From Treponema sp. (lineage in GTDB: Bacteria; Spirochaetota; Spirochaetia; Treponematales; Rectinemataceae): DNA of 9,405 bases. Below are positions 1 to 7,199 of this stretch, one piece after another. The DNA lies in NCBI GenBank assembly GCA_017849315.1, contig JAFIHQ010000184.1:1-9405 (forward strand), written 5' to 3'. Every line of letters begins with the position of its first letter. Within the stretch, counting starts at the first letter, position 1. The position numbers were made by a program, and so were the translations under genes. Under the pieces are notes generated by a model. It had not been told where the DNA came from, did not search any database, and was given only the letters and a program-made list of their open reading frames with translations.

Positions 1-1
1 G

Positions 2-352
2 GCTTGCGCCTTTACACTCGAGGACGCTTATAGACTCCAGGCAAAAGATCCTAGGGTAAGAGCTTCGCTTGAGGTTCTGGCAAGGCAGGTTTTTGCTCTA
101 GCTGCTGGCGAAGTAGAAGAAAACAAAGGAGCCGGCAAGCCCGACGATCTTGGAGCGCGACTCCTTGAACACATCGTCGGCCTTAAAGCCGCAATGGGAT
201 TGCCCTTCACTTTTGAGAATCTCGGCATCAAAATCGACAGCAGCGAGATAAGAAAACGATTCGAACGCGCTTTTGACGATCCTAAAATGGCGAACAGTAT
301 GCCACCCGTCACAAAAGACGAAGTCTATGCCCTGCTTGAGGCAAAGGCATGA
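2..352 (+). CDS. Iron-containing alcohol dehydrogenase, C-terminal part (5' end outside window)
   Basis: The open frame runs from the window edge to a TGA at 350-352 and gives about 116 residues. The tail resembles the C-terminal helical domain of group III Fe-dependent alcohol dehydrogenases such as FucO: a 'GLPFTFENLGI' helix cap, then an acidic helix, then a 'P-x-T-x-(E/D)-(E/D)-V' helix ending the protein (MPPVTKDEVYALLEAKA). The metal-binding residues and the nucleotide fold would lie upstream and cannot be seen. The stop overlaps the start of the TSUP exporter gene (ATGA), so the two are probably translationally coupled. In an SQ locus such an enzyme could reduce sulfolactaldehyde to dihydroxypropanesulfonate (DHPS), or sulfoacetaldehyde to isethionate, regenerating NAD+ in fermentation. 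That role is inferred from context. The family call rests on pattern memory of the C-terminus only. Confidence 0.62.
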   Translation, partial: ACAFTLEDAYRLQAKDPRVRASLEVLARQVFALAAGEVEENKGAGKPDDLGARLLEHIVGLKAAMGLPFTFENLGIKIDSSEIRKRFERAFDDPKMANSMPPVTKDEVYALLEAKA

Positions 353-1086
353 CAGAGATCGCTACGGTTTTTCTGGCTGGGTTCGTTGTCTTTGTTACCC
401 ACGCCCTGGAAGCCATAACGGGCTTTGGTTGTACGGTTCTCGCTTTGCCCTTTATAACTGCGCTCTTTGGAGTTAAGCAGGGCGTGGAAGTGCTCACCAT
501 TCTTGCATGGATCCTTTCGCTTTACATTGTCATCACGAAGCATAAGGACATAGCGTGGCATGAGTTCGGCAAGATACTGGCTTTTGTCCTGGCAGGCCTA
601 CCTATAGGGATGTATCTTTTCCACCATGTCGACGCTGCGCCGCTCAAGAGAGTTCTTTCGTATTTCATCATTGTTGCAGCATCCATCCAGCTTGTACAGT
701 TTGTTTTTCCAAAAGTGGGACAAATACGAATGCCCAAAGCTGTTGGTTACGTGCTCCTTTTTCTGGGTGGAATTATTCATGGGATTTTCTCCTCCGGCGG
801 ACCGCTCATAGTTCTCTATGCGTCACAATCACTTCCTGAAAAGGGTCGTTTTAGAGCAACACTTTGTCTTCTTTGGGTAACACTCAATTCCATAATCATT
901 GGATCTTATGTGTTCTCTTCTTCAATAACGCAACCGGTTGCAACAAAGACCCTTGCCATGCTGCCTTTTCTCGCTGCGGGCATCGTTGCCGGAGAGTGGG
1001 CACATCAAAGGGTAAAGCCGGACACGTTTAAGGTGCTTATTTTTTCGACACTTCTCTTAACGGGAATTGTCATGCTTGTTGCCTAG
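349..1086 (+). CDS. TauE/SafE (TSUP) family sulfonate/sulfite exporter
   Basis: A 245-residue, strongly hydrophobic inner-membrane protein with about seven to eight predicted membrane segments, close to the usual TSUP length. It has the duplicated TSUP half-motifs: an N-terminal 'ALEAITGFGCTVLALP' segment (residues about 19-34) and a C-terminal 'GGIIHGIFSSGGPLIVLY' segment (about 140-157). A GAGG Shine-Dalgarno at 338-341 lies 7 bases before the ATG and inside the upstream gene. The start overlaps the upstream Fe-ADH stop. TSUP proteins move sulfite, sulfoacetate and other organosulfonates, and members are recurrent in sulfoglycolysis clusters as exporters of the C3 or C2 sulfonate end product. 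The family call is firm. The substrate (DHPS, sulfolactate, isethionate or sulfite) is inferred from the neighbouring sulfoquinovosidase. Confidence 0.88.
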   Translation: MTEIATVFLAGFVVFVTHALEAITGFGCTVLALPFITALFGVKQGVEVLTILAWILSLYIVITKHKDIAWHEFGKILAFVLAGLPIGMYLFHHVDAAPLKRVLSYFIIVAASIQLVQFVFPKVGQIRMPKAVGYVLLFLGGIIHGIFSSGGPLIVLYASQSLPEKGRFRATLCLLWVTLNSIIIGSYVFSSSITQPVATKTLAMLPFLAAGIVAGEWAHQRVKPDTFKVLIFSTLLLTGIVMLVA

Positions 1087-1092
1087 AGAATC

Positions 1093-1124
1093 CCTGAACC
1101 GTCGTAAAAACCTGAACCGTCGTA
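1093..1124 (+). repeat. Tandem 14-bp direct repeat before the DUF4867 gene
   Basis: The 59-base gap between the exporter gene and the DUF4867 gene contains CCTGAACCGTCGTA twice, at 1093-1106 and 1111-1124, with an 18-base period. The 10-base core TGAACCGTCG occurs a third time at 1899-1908, inside the last codons of the convergent GH31 gene. The copies therefore bracket the DUF4867 gene. I see no matching inverted copy or transposase, so the function is unknown. Confidence 0.85.
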
Positions 1125-1145
1125 GAAGACAAAAAAGGATGTCAT

Positions 1146-1856
1146 ATGTCAAATAGAGAAAAGATCCAAGCAGCCAACAAAAACCTGGTTGTGCGGGCGA
1201 TCGACGATCCGCTGCTCGGCAAATTCGGTCGAATTATCCCGTCCGACACATTCTCCAGTCTCATAGACTTGGCAGACAGAATCACTTCCATCGAAGAAGG
1301 AACAAATCGGTATGTTGCCTCATGCCCGGAACTGGAGGCACACGCTGCAACCCAGAACCTAGCCGTCTATTTTGGACTTATGCCGATCCAAGTTGGCTAT
1401 TGCAATGGAACAGGCTTTAGTCTCAACGGGCTCGAGTGGCATAAATCTATTGAAATCGACATAGCCGTCACAGATTTGGTCCTTCTGCTCGGGCAGAGAT
1501 GCGATTTGAGTTCGGAAGGCTACTTCGATTCATCCAGGCTGGCGTGCTTTTATCTGGAAGCTGGCACAGTTCTGGAATTATTGCCCGAGGTACTTCATTA
1601 CGCACCCTGCCGCGTTTATCCTTCGGGTTTCAAGAGTATTATTGCACTTCCAAGAACGACAAATGAAAAACTCAAGCCCGGCGAATTAGAGGCTGTCAAA
1701 GCCAAGTTTGCCGGCCAAGACAGCCTTGATGCGCGCTTACTCTTTATGCGAAACAAGTGGCTCATTGCGCATCCTGAACGCCAAGTCCTGATAGAGCAAG
1801 GTGTATTTGCGGGAATACGCGGGGAGAATACTGAGATCCATCTGCCTCGCTATTGA
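1146..1856 (+). CDS. DUF4867 cupin-like protein, candidate sulfoquinovose isomerase
   Basis: A 236-residue soluble protein with the features I associate with the DUF4867 family: 'GLMPIQVGYCNG' (about 77-88), 'LEWHKSIEID' (97-105), 'VTDLVLLLG' (108-116), 'LHYAPC' (150-155) and 'RNKWLIAHP' (202-210). H99 and E103 resemble a degenerate cupin motif 1. The stretch G140-x6-P147-x3-H151 resembles cupin motif 2, which suggests a divalent-metal site. An AAGGA Shine-Dalgarno at 1135-1139 sits 6 bases before the ATG. My recollection is that the SQ isomerases of the transaldolase and transketolase sulfoglycolysis routes (named SftI/SqvD/SqwI) are assigned to this family, and the sulfoquinovosidase next door fits that. 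They convert SQ to 6-deoxy-6-sulfofructose. The family call is good. The enzymatic role is inferred from context plus recall and not shown by the sequence alone. Confidence 0.75.
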   Translation: MSNREKIQAANKNLVVRAIDDPLLGKFGRIIPSDTFSSLIDLADRITSIEEGTNRYVASCPELEAHAATQNLAVYFGLMPIQVGYCNGTGFSLNGLEWHKSIEIDIAVTDLVLLLGQRCDLSSEGYFDSSRLACFYLEAGTVLELLPEVLHYAPCRVYPSGFKSIIALPRTTNEKLKPGELEAVKAKFAGQDSLDARLLFMRNKWLIAHPERQVLIEQGVFAGIRGENTEIHLPRY

Positions 1857-1890
1857 GATTCCTGAGGTTTTGCAACTCACTAAGATTTGT
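1857..1890. other. Short convergent gap between two operons
   Basis: Thirty-four bases separate the stop of the plus-strand DUF4867 gene from the stop of the minus-strand GH31 gene. I see no convincing GC-rich stem followed by a T tract on either strand. Transcripts from the two operons may therefore run into each other or end by a factor-dependent route. Confidence 0.5.
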
Positions 1891-4068
1891 CTAGTTTTTG
1901 AACCGTCGACCCTGACTCACTGCTTCCTCGAATAAAGCACTCCAAGGGGAATTAGCTTGACAAAAAATCGGCGGTTCACCAAGTGGAGCTGCGACCAAAA
2001 CCTCAGTCCCCATCGCCTCGTTTGTGACACTATAGTGGGTTCCAGACCACAGATGTACCCACTCACCTGCAGGAAGATGGAGTTTTCGGGTTCTGGCCCC
2101 TTCCTCAAGGACCGGCGCAACCAATAAGTGCGTTCCCAGCAGGTACTGGTCCTGTATCGTCCAACTTGGCATATCGGCTTCAAATTGAAGGAAAAGCGGC
2201 CTCATAGCAGGGATTCCGAGTGCTGAATTCTCTGATACCACATACTCAAGATAAGGCTTTAAGGCCTTATGAAAAGAGGTCATTGCGGCAAGATGGGCCA
2301 ATGTCTCATCGTCTGAATCGAACTGCCAATTGTCCAGCGGCCGATTCCCTTCGTGCGTCCGCATAAAGACGGTAAGCGCTGCAAGTTCGGTCCAGCGCAT
2401 AAAAAGTTCCTTGGTGCGCTTCATGCCGTACAGCGTTGTATAGCCTCCGATATCGCTGTGATGAAGGCCATGGCCAGAGAGCCCTAGAGAAAGCGCAGCA
2501 GGAATTACCGAGGGCAGGCCATCGTCGACCGACCAGTCCACATTCTGATCTCCCGCCCACATAAGAGGACAGTAACGCTGGCTACCCGGTCCACCAGCCC
2601 GCATAAAAAAGACAAGATCGTTTGGAGCGGCAAGGCCCTCTTCAACGGCCTCGTCTACTGCCTCGCGGTTGCACTTGGCCCACAGTGCAGGCCATGCGTT
2701 GTGTGCGATTTCTGCGCTTGTCCCATCGTAAAGGACCGCATCAGTAGGAAGATACTCGCCAAAATCCGCCATCCAACCAGAAAGACCAAAGGCAATAAGG
2801 TTATTCTTGATGACATTCTTGTACCAGCTAAAAGCTTCGGGGTTGGTAAGGTCTACAATTCCGGCAAAGAACTCTCCAAAGTCCACACGATAATCGTCGC
2901 CCCCGGGTGCCTTAGCAAGATAGCCTTGGCGCGCAGCCTCACAATAAAGGCTCATATCCGCCCCGACATACGGATTGATGTAACCAAGAAAGCGAATGCC
3001 TTCTTTCTTTAGGCGCTTAATCTCCTGATCCAGACCAGGATAACGCTCTTGGTCCCAACACCAATTCCATCGCAGCCGTTGCCCAAAAGAGGTTACATTG
3101 ATGCCTTGCCAGTCTTGAGCCCAAATTCCGGCCACAGCGACACCTGAGGACCTTGCGCGCTCGAGTTTTTCAAGACAGGCTCGGGTTCCACCCTGCACGC
3201 CGAGTACTACGCCATCGAAACACCAGGAAGGCAACGAACCTTGCCGGCCGAAAAAGGCGGAAAGGTCAGACACGGTGGCAGCCATAGTGTCCGCCAAACC
3301 GATAGTCATTCCCGATGGTATGTCCCAAATGTACAGGTTATGTCGTGAGCTTTGCCTAAAGTCAAACTCGGCGTATGCCGAGCTAGATACACCACACCAC
3401 CATTTGTTGCTCGACACAAAACTTGGTTGAGGGAAAAAAGTCCACCAATAATCGCCGCCGGCGCCTCCATCCAAATCTGCTAGCTGCGTAATTCTTGTTG
3501 CCTTGTTCCTGCCTACGCCCTGCTCGCTCGTCCAGAGAGGAAACAATTTCCCGCGCAAATTGAGGTACGAGAATTGCTCTCCGCCCCCATAGACAAATTC
3601 ATCTGGTTCTGCAACAAGCGCTATTCGCACACGGTTCAGCTGCAAAGGCTTTGGACCAACAAAAGAAATCGCAAGTCTTTCCTTTACCGTCGAGAATTGT
3701 ACCTCAAGGCTAAAACCATTCTCTGCAAACATTTGCAAATGTACGAGATTGTCTGTGGCCTGTAAGACTTCGTAGTCTGCGAGCGGTACAAGCGCAGTAA
3801 GCTTCTCCGATACTTTGAAGTTTCCGCGATACATATCAAAGTGTGCGTTGCCAATACCTGCATACAGAAAAGGACAACTCAAAGAATGTTCAATAAAGAC
3901 CCGTTCGTGAGTTAGCCCTTCACCTGAGGCGTGCGAACCAACCCCCATAATCCTAGCAGCGTCAGCCATATCAGATTCAACAGATTCAGCGGACTCATTG
4001 GACCTGAAGGCGCGACGAAGCCCCACCGAAAAACCGTTTCGACCTTGAGCAAAAATCAACTCTGCCAT
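1891..4068 (-). CDS. yihQ: GH31 sulfoquinovosidase (YihQ type)
   Basis: A 725-residue retaining glycosidase predicted to release SQ from sulfoquinovosyl glycerol or sulfoquinovosyl diacylglycerol head groups. The central barrel is strikingly close to E. coli YihQ as I remember it. It has 'AQDWQGINVTSFGQR' (317-331), 'YINPYV' (363-368), 'GWMADFGEYLPTD' (431-443), 'MWAGDQNVDWS' (503-513) and 'SDIGGYTTL' (538-546). The nucleophile is D435 (YihQ D405) and the acid/base is D507 (D472). The sulfonate and sugar-binding set Q318, R331, W334 and Y543 aligns with Q288, R301, W304 and Y508, with consistent spacing. No signal peptide is visible, so it should be cytoplasmic, acting after import. The ATG follows the permease stop by 6 bases, with an AGGGA box about 9 bases upstream. 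The protein is some 45 residues longer than YihQ, mostly from an N-terminal Ser/Glu-rich stretch (about 23-52). Confidence 0.93.
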   Translation of the reverse strand: MAELIFAQGRNGFSVGLRRAFRSNESAESVESDMADAARIMGVGSHASGEGLTHERVFIEHSLSCPFLYAGIGNAHFDMYRGNFKVSEKLTALVPLADYEVLQATDNLVHLQMFAENGFSLEVQFSTVKERLAISFVGPKPLQLNRVRIALVAEPDEFVYGGGEQFSYLNLRGKLFPLWTSEQGVGRNKATRITQLADLDGGAGGDYWWTFFPQPSFVSSNKWWCGVSSSAYAEFDFRQSSRHNLYIWDIPSGMTIGLADTMAATVSDLSAFFGRQGSLPSWCFDGVVLGVQGGTRACLEKLERARSSGVAVAGIWAQDWQGINVTSFGQRLRWNWCWDQERYPGLDQEIKRLKKEGIRFLGYINPYVGADMSLYCEAARQGYLAKAPGGDDYRVDFGEFFAGIVDLTNPEAFSWYKNVIKNNLIAFGLSGWMADFGEYLPTDAVLYDGTSAEIAHNAWPALWAKCNREAVDEAVEEGLAAPNDLVFFMRAGGPGSQRYCPLMWAGDQNVDWSVDDGLPSVIPAALSLGLSGHGLHHSDIGGYTTLYGMKRTKELFMRWTELAALTVFMRTHEGNRPLDNWQFDSDDETLAHLAAMTSFHKALKPYLEYVVSENSALGIPAMRPLFLQFEADMPSWTIQDQYLLGTHLLVAPVLEEGARTRKLHLPAGEWVHLWSGTHYSVTNEAMGTEVLVAAPLGEPPIFCQANSPWSALFEEAVSQGRRFKN

Positions 4069-4074
4069 GGAATG

Positions 4075-4917
4075 CTATCCCTTTACTGCACCGGCAGTCA
4101 GTCCGGAAATTATTTTGTTATGAAGAAATACGTAAAGAAGGACTGTGGGTAACATAGAAAGCACAATTGCTGCAAACATTCCCGTGTAATCCGTTATGAA
4201 TTGGCTTGTAAAAAACCTGATGCCCAGTTGCAGCGTACGGGAAGACTCGCTCGATGTAAACAACATGGCCATAACGAATTCGTTCCAGGCATAAATAAAG
4301 CAGAACGTCGCTGAGGTTGCGAGTCCAGATCTGGCAAGAGGTAGAATAATCTTTGTAAAGCGTGCGTTAAAACCGCATCCATCGATTATTGCTGCTTCTT
4401 CAAGCTCCTTGGGGATAGACTTCATAAAAGCAGTGATCAGGGAAACGGACACCGGAAGATTGATTGCTGCGTACACAAGAATAAGCGAAGTAAGCGTGTC
4501 ATACAGGTGGGTGCGTGTGATCATTGTAAAATAAGGCACCATAAATGAGATTATAGGAATGAGAACGCCTGCCGTAATAATCGTGAGGATGGTATCTCGG
4601 CCTTTGAATACCTCCCTCGCAAACACAAATGACGCAAGCGATGCCACGGCTATGTTGAGAAGGACGGCCCCTACCGAGACCAAGACCGAGTTCAAGAACA
4701 ATCGGGGCAAATTGGCCGTAGCTATTGCACTTTTGTAGTTCTCAAAGCTGAGCCGGGAAGGTAATCCAAGCGGAGCAGTTTCAAGCTCATAGTTCGTTCT
4801 AAAAGAATTCATGATGAGCCACACAAATGGCAATAGTGAGACCACAAGAAAAAAGATTAGGACAATCCACATGAGAGTCCTGGTCACCACAGACCTACCA
4901 TGCAAAGACACACCCAT
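4075..4917 (-). CDS. CUT1 sugar ABC transporter permease, MalG/UgpE type
   Basis: A 280-residue inner-membrane protein with six predicted transmembrane segments, the normal size for the second permease of a CUT1 importer. The cytoplasmic EAA loop is intact at about residues 167-197: 'IPKELEEAAIIDG' followed by 'KIILPLARSG'. This loop docks the ATP-hydrolysing subunit. The early 'FVWLIMNSFRT' segment is typical of the MalG/UgpE subfamily. The start is 12 bases after the stop of the first permease, with GGAG about 8 bases upstream. The gene ends 6 bases before the sulfoquinovosidase start, so all four genes form one tight operon. The substrate is inferred to be SQ or an SQ glycoside such as sulfoquinovosyl glycerol. 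Confidence 0.92.
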   Translation of the reverse strand: MGVSLHGRSVVTRTLMWIVLIFFLVVSLLPFVWLIMNSFRTNYELETAPLGLPSRLSFENYKSAIATANLPRLFLNSVLVSVGAVLLNIAVASLASFVFAREVFKGRDTILTIITAGVLIPIISFMVPYFTMITRTHLYDTLTSLILVYAAINLPVSVSLITAFMKSIPKELEEAAIIDGCGFNARFTKIILPLARSGLATSATFCFIYAWNEFVMAMLFTSSESSRTLQLGIRFFTSQFITDYTGMFAAIVLSMLPTVLLYVFLHNKIISGLTAGAVKG

Positions 4918-4929
4918 TTCCTGTTCTCC

Positions 4930-5811
4930 CTATTGCGCTGCTTCCGCCATCGGGTCCTTATTGCCCATTATCTTTCTTATGGCGACAATAACAACCGACC
5001 CTAAAACAATTAATACGATTCCAGCAGCACTTGCTTCTCCATATCGAAGGGCATCCATCTTGAGATAGAGCATAATGCCCATAGTTGTGGTGGAGTATGC
5101 CGGGCCACCGCCAGTCATTAACCATGTACTTTCAAAGTGTCGCATGCCATAGGCCATTGCCAGGGTCATGCAAGTTACCATTGTGCCACGCACCATGGGA
5201 AGCGTTATACGCAACTCCTGCTGCAGCGTGGATGCGCCGTCAATTTGCGCGGCTTCGTAGAGTTCCTTCGGAATATCCATGACAGCGGCCAGTATGATGA
5301 TCATGAAATAACCGACATAAATGACTGTTGTCAAAATGATCGCAGCCAATGCCGTGCTGGGATCTCCTAGCCAATTTCTTGGCTCACCACCAAAAAGCTT
5401 GAGAATCGCGTTGATAAAGCCATATTGTGGGTTATAGAGCGCCACCCAAACCATTGCTATGGCCACCGTCGAAATTACGTTAGGGAGGAAATAAACAGTG
5501 CGCATGACACGCCAACCCTTAGGTTCGCGCGCCAGCATCAGTGCAATGAGCGCAGCCAATGGTACCTGAATAAACCCTTGAGAAAGTGCCCAGATGACAT
5601 TGTTTTTTATCGCAAGCAAGAATGTATCGTCGCTAAAAAGCTTGCTATAGTTCGCAAAATTGTTCCAGGTCATCTCGCTTGAGCCTTTCCATTTCATAAA
5701 GCTCGTGTAGATGTTAAAAAACAATGGATAGACAAAAAAAGCACCAAACAAAACCACGATAGGCACCAGGTACAAGGCTATCCAGTACCTATTGGCATTA
5801 TGTCTTTTCAT
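4930..5811 (-). CDS. CUT1 sugar ABC transporter permease, MalF/UgpA type
   Basis: The product is about 293 residues with six predicted membrane segments. It has the EAA loop 'IPKELYEAAQIDGAS' followed by 'ITLPMVRG', and the 'TGGGPAYSTTTMGIMLY' segment characteristic of UgpA-like permeases. I chose the ATG at 5811 because a GAGG box lies 7 bases upstream. The adjacent ATG at 5814 has only a 4-base spacing. A longer frame opening at TTG 5895 lacks a ribosome binding site, would add an Arg-rich leader foreign to the family, and runs straight through a strong hairpin (5836-5890). It forms a heterodimer with the next permease. No ATPase gene is linked, so a shared MsmX/UgpC-type ATPase elsewhere is likely. 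Confidence 0.9.
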   Translation of the reverse strand: MKRHNANRYWIALYLVPIVVLFGAFFVYPLFFNIYTSFMKWKGSSEMTWNNFANYSKLFSDDTFLLAIKNNVIWALSQGFIQVPLAALIALMLAREPKGWRVMRTVYFLPNVISTVAIAMVWVALYNPQYGFINAILKLFGGEPRNWLGDPSTALAAIILTTVIYVGYFMIIILAAVMDIPKELYEAAQIDGASTLQQELRITLPMVRGTMVTCMTLAMAYGMRHFESTWLMTGGGPAYSTTTMGIMLYLKMDALRYGEASAAGIVLIVLGSVVIVAIRKIMGNKDPMAEAAQ

Positions 5812-5835
5812 CATTCTTCCTCTCAGGCGGATCAA

Positions 5836-5890
5836 CAACTCTTCCCGTCTTTCATCCGAATCTCTTATTCGAAGGCGACAGGAAGAGTTG
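5836..5890 (-). repeat. Long inverted repeat (hairpin) between binding-protein and permease genes
   Basis: The arms 5836-5849 and 5877-5890 pair over 14 positions with a single G-T wobble. The core is a perfect 10-bp inverted repeat, CAACTCTTCC against GGAAGAGTTG. Inside, CGAAT (5857-5861) pairs with ATTCG (5867-5871) around a 5-base loop, giving a two-tier stem. It begins 18 bases after the binding-protein stop and ends before the permease ribosome binding site. No T tract follows, so it is not a classical terminator. By analogy with malE-malF intergenic stems it may protect the binding-protein mRNA from 3' exonucleases and set high binding-protein to permease ratios. That role is inferred. 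Confidence 0.85.
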
Positions 5891-5907
5891 CGCAAATCAG
5901 AAGCGAA

Positions 5908-7164
5908 TTAGCGGTCTATTTTTTTCTCGACAAGAGAACAGAACTGTTCTGGCGTTATTTTGCCCAGGGCGAGCGCGGAAAGTTGTTGAGTAAACTCCAA
6001 TGTGGCTTCCGCTCCAAGTGCGGCTTCCAGGTCGTTAGCAGTCTGATATCCTTTTCCAACCAGGTCATAGAATTGCTTTTGTAATGGATCTGTTGGCACA
6101 TAACCCGAATTGACGGCAAGCATCGATCCAGAGCTTTCTGCGAGCTTGGCCATGTTGTTCTTGCTCGTAAGGTACTTAAGGAAGGTGATGATTGCATCAT
6201 GTCTTGCCTTATCCTTGGTTTCGCCTGCAGCTATGTTTGCCTGCAAACGGCTAATAATGATGTTCTTGTGTGGTCCGGCAGGTGGAACAGGCGCGATTAC
6301 GATGCTCGGGAAGAAACTCGTCGCTCTAAGGTCAGCACGTCCTGCATACCAAGGTCCGTTTGAAAAAATCGCCGTCCTGCCAGCAAGGAAGTGCCCGCCA
6401 GAAACGCCCGCACTCGCACCGATAGCATCTGGTGTAGTGTAATCGTTGAAGAGTCGTTTCATAAGCTTTGCAGATTCAACAAAGGCTTTATCGGTAAAGG
6501 GCTTATCCCAAACATCTGGGCCTCCGAAGGAGGTAGCAAACCAGGAAAACCAGATCATGCTTGTCCAAGCATTGGTATCACCAGACATCTGGCTGGAAGG
6601 ATAGATACCAGCGGCCTTTAGCTTGTCCATAGCAGTCCAAAGCTCGTCAATGGTCTGAGGAATCTTGCTAACGCCAGCCTTCTTCAGTAGATCGCCGTTA
6701 TACCAGATAGGAAGAACCGCGGTCTCAATCGGCAATGTCTTAAGTTTACCGCCGATTATCGACTGCTGAAGAGCACCTTGATCAAAGCTGTTCTTCCACT
6801 CCCCCGTCAGATCCTTGCTGAAGTCCATCAAGAGGTTACTTGAATAGAACTCCTTCGTCGAGGCATTGAGCTTAAGCGTAAAGATGTCACCAGGCGCAAC
6901 ACCCGCCATAATTGCAGTTCTTACTTTCTGCTCATATGCGTTGTAATCGTTTGAAGGCTCAATTTCTACCCTGATCTTGCCGGCATTGGCCTTGTTGAAG
7001 TTATCAACAATCTCTGCTATGGCAGGCGCTTTGGAGTCCTTTCCAACCCAGATGCAAGGCCATTTGAGCACTATTTCGCCGGATTGAGCAAAGCCGGCGA
7101 AAGGCAAAACAAACAATAAAGCAGCCGCGACGAGGAACCCTCGTCCGATCTTAGTCATCCTCAT
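5908..7164 (-). CDS. CUT1 family sugar (SQ?) ABC transporter substrate-binding protein
   Basis: A 418-residue protein that binds sugar in the periplasm and delivers it to the two permeases encoded next. The N-terminus is a Sec signal peptide: Met-Arg-Met-Thr-Lys, then Gly-Arg-Gly, a hydrophobic core 'FLVAAALLFVLPFAG', and a likely Ala-X-Ala cleavage near 'GFA|QSG'. There is no lipobox Cys and no twin-Arg motif, so export should be Sec-dependent and the protein soluble. The mature part has family-1 features including 'GDIFTL', 'LPIWYNGDLLKKAG' and 'FSNGPWY'. The ATG at 7164 was preferred over an upstream in-frame ATG at 7209 because a perfect AGGAGG lies 5 bases before it and the upstream 15 residues would bury the signal peptide. 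The substrate is inferred from the operon. Confidence 0.92.
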   Translation of the reverse strand: MRMTKIGRGFLVAAALLFVLPFAGFAQSGEIVLKWPCIWVGKDSKAPAIAEIVDNFNKANAGKIRVEIEPSNDYNAYEQKVRTAIMAGVAPGDIFTLKLNASTKEFYSSNLLMDFSKDLTGEWKNSFDQGALQQSIIGGKLKTLPIETAVLPIWYNGDLLKKAGVSKIPQTIDELWTAMDKLKAAGIYPSSQMSGDTNAWTSMIWFSWFATSFGGPDVWDKPFTDKAFVESAKLMKRLFNDYTTPDAIGASAGVSGGHFLAGRTAIFSNGPWYAGRADLRATSFFPSIVIAPVPPAGPHKNIIISRLQANIAAGETKDKARHDAIITFLKYLTSKNNMAKLAESSGSMLAVNSGYVPTDPLQKQFYDLVGKGYQTANDLEAALGAEATLEFTQQLSALALGKITPEQFCSLVEKKIDR

Positions 7165-7169
7165 AGATG

Positions 7170-7175
7170 CCTCCT
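7170..7175 (-). promoter_or_regulatory. Perfect AGGAGG ribosome binding site deciding the binding-protein start
   Basis: On the minus strand AGGAGG is followed by 5 bases and then ATG (7164-7162). It fixes the start of the binding protein against an upstream in-frame ATG at 7209. The perfect match fits the high expression expected for a binding protein. Confidence 0.88.
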
Positions 7176-7193
7176 GGAAATAATTATTTTCCA
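7175..7193 (-). promoter_or_regulatory. Inverted repeat at the predicted transcription start, candidate operator
   Basis: TGGAAA (7175-7180) and TTTCCA (7188-7193) form a perfect 6-bp inverted repeat around a 7-base A/T-only centre. It lies about 7 bases downstream of the predicted -10, at roughly +1 to +19, and abuts the ribosome binding site. That is a classical repressor position. No regulator gene is in the window, so the cognate factor is unknown. Confidence 0.5.
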
Positions 7194-7199
7194 AGAGAA

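Noticed and set aside
2701..3012. Plus-strand open frame of 103 codons inside the GH31 gene
   Set aside because: It is antisense to conserved catalytic sequence and has no family features.
1891..4068. Reading the GH31 enzyme as a generic alpha-glucosidase or alpha-xylosidase
   Set aside because: The Q-x12-R-x2-W pattern and the Tyr after SDIGG match sulfoquinovosidases at the same spacing relative to the catalytic aspartates. Ordinary GH31 glucosidases lack this sulfonate-binding set.
5812..5895. N-terminal extension of the first permease from TTG 5895
   Set aside because: It has no ribosome binding site, encodes an Arg-rich leader unusual for the family, and overlaps a strong hairpin. ATG 5811 has a good GAGG.
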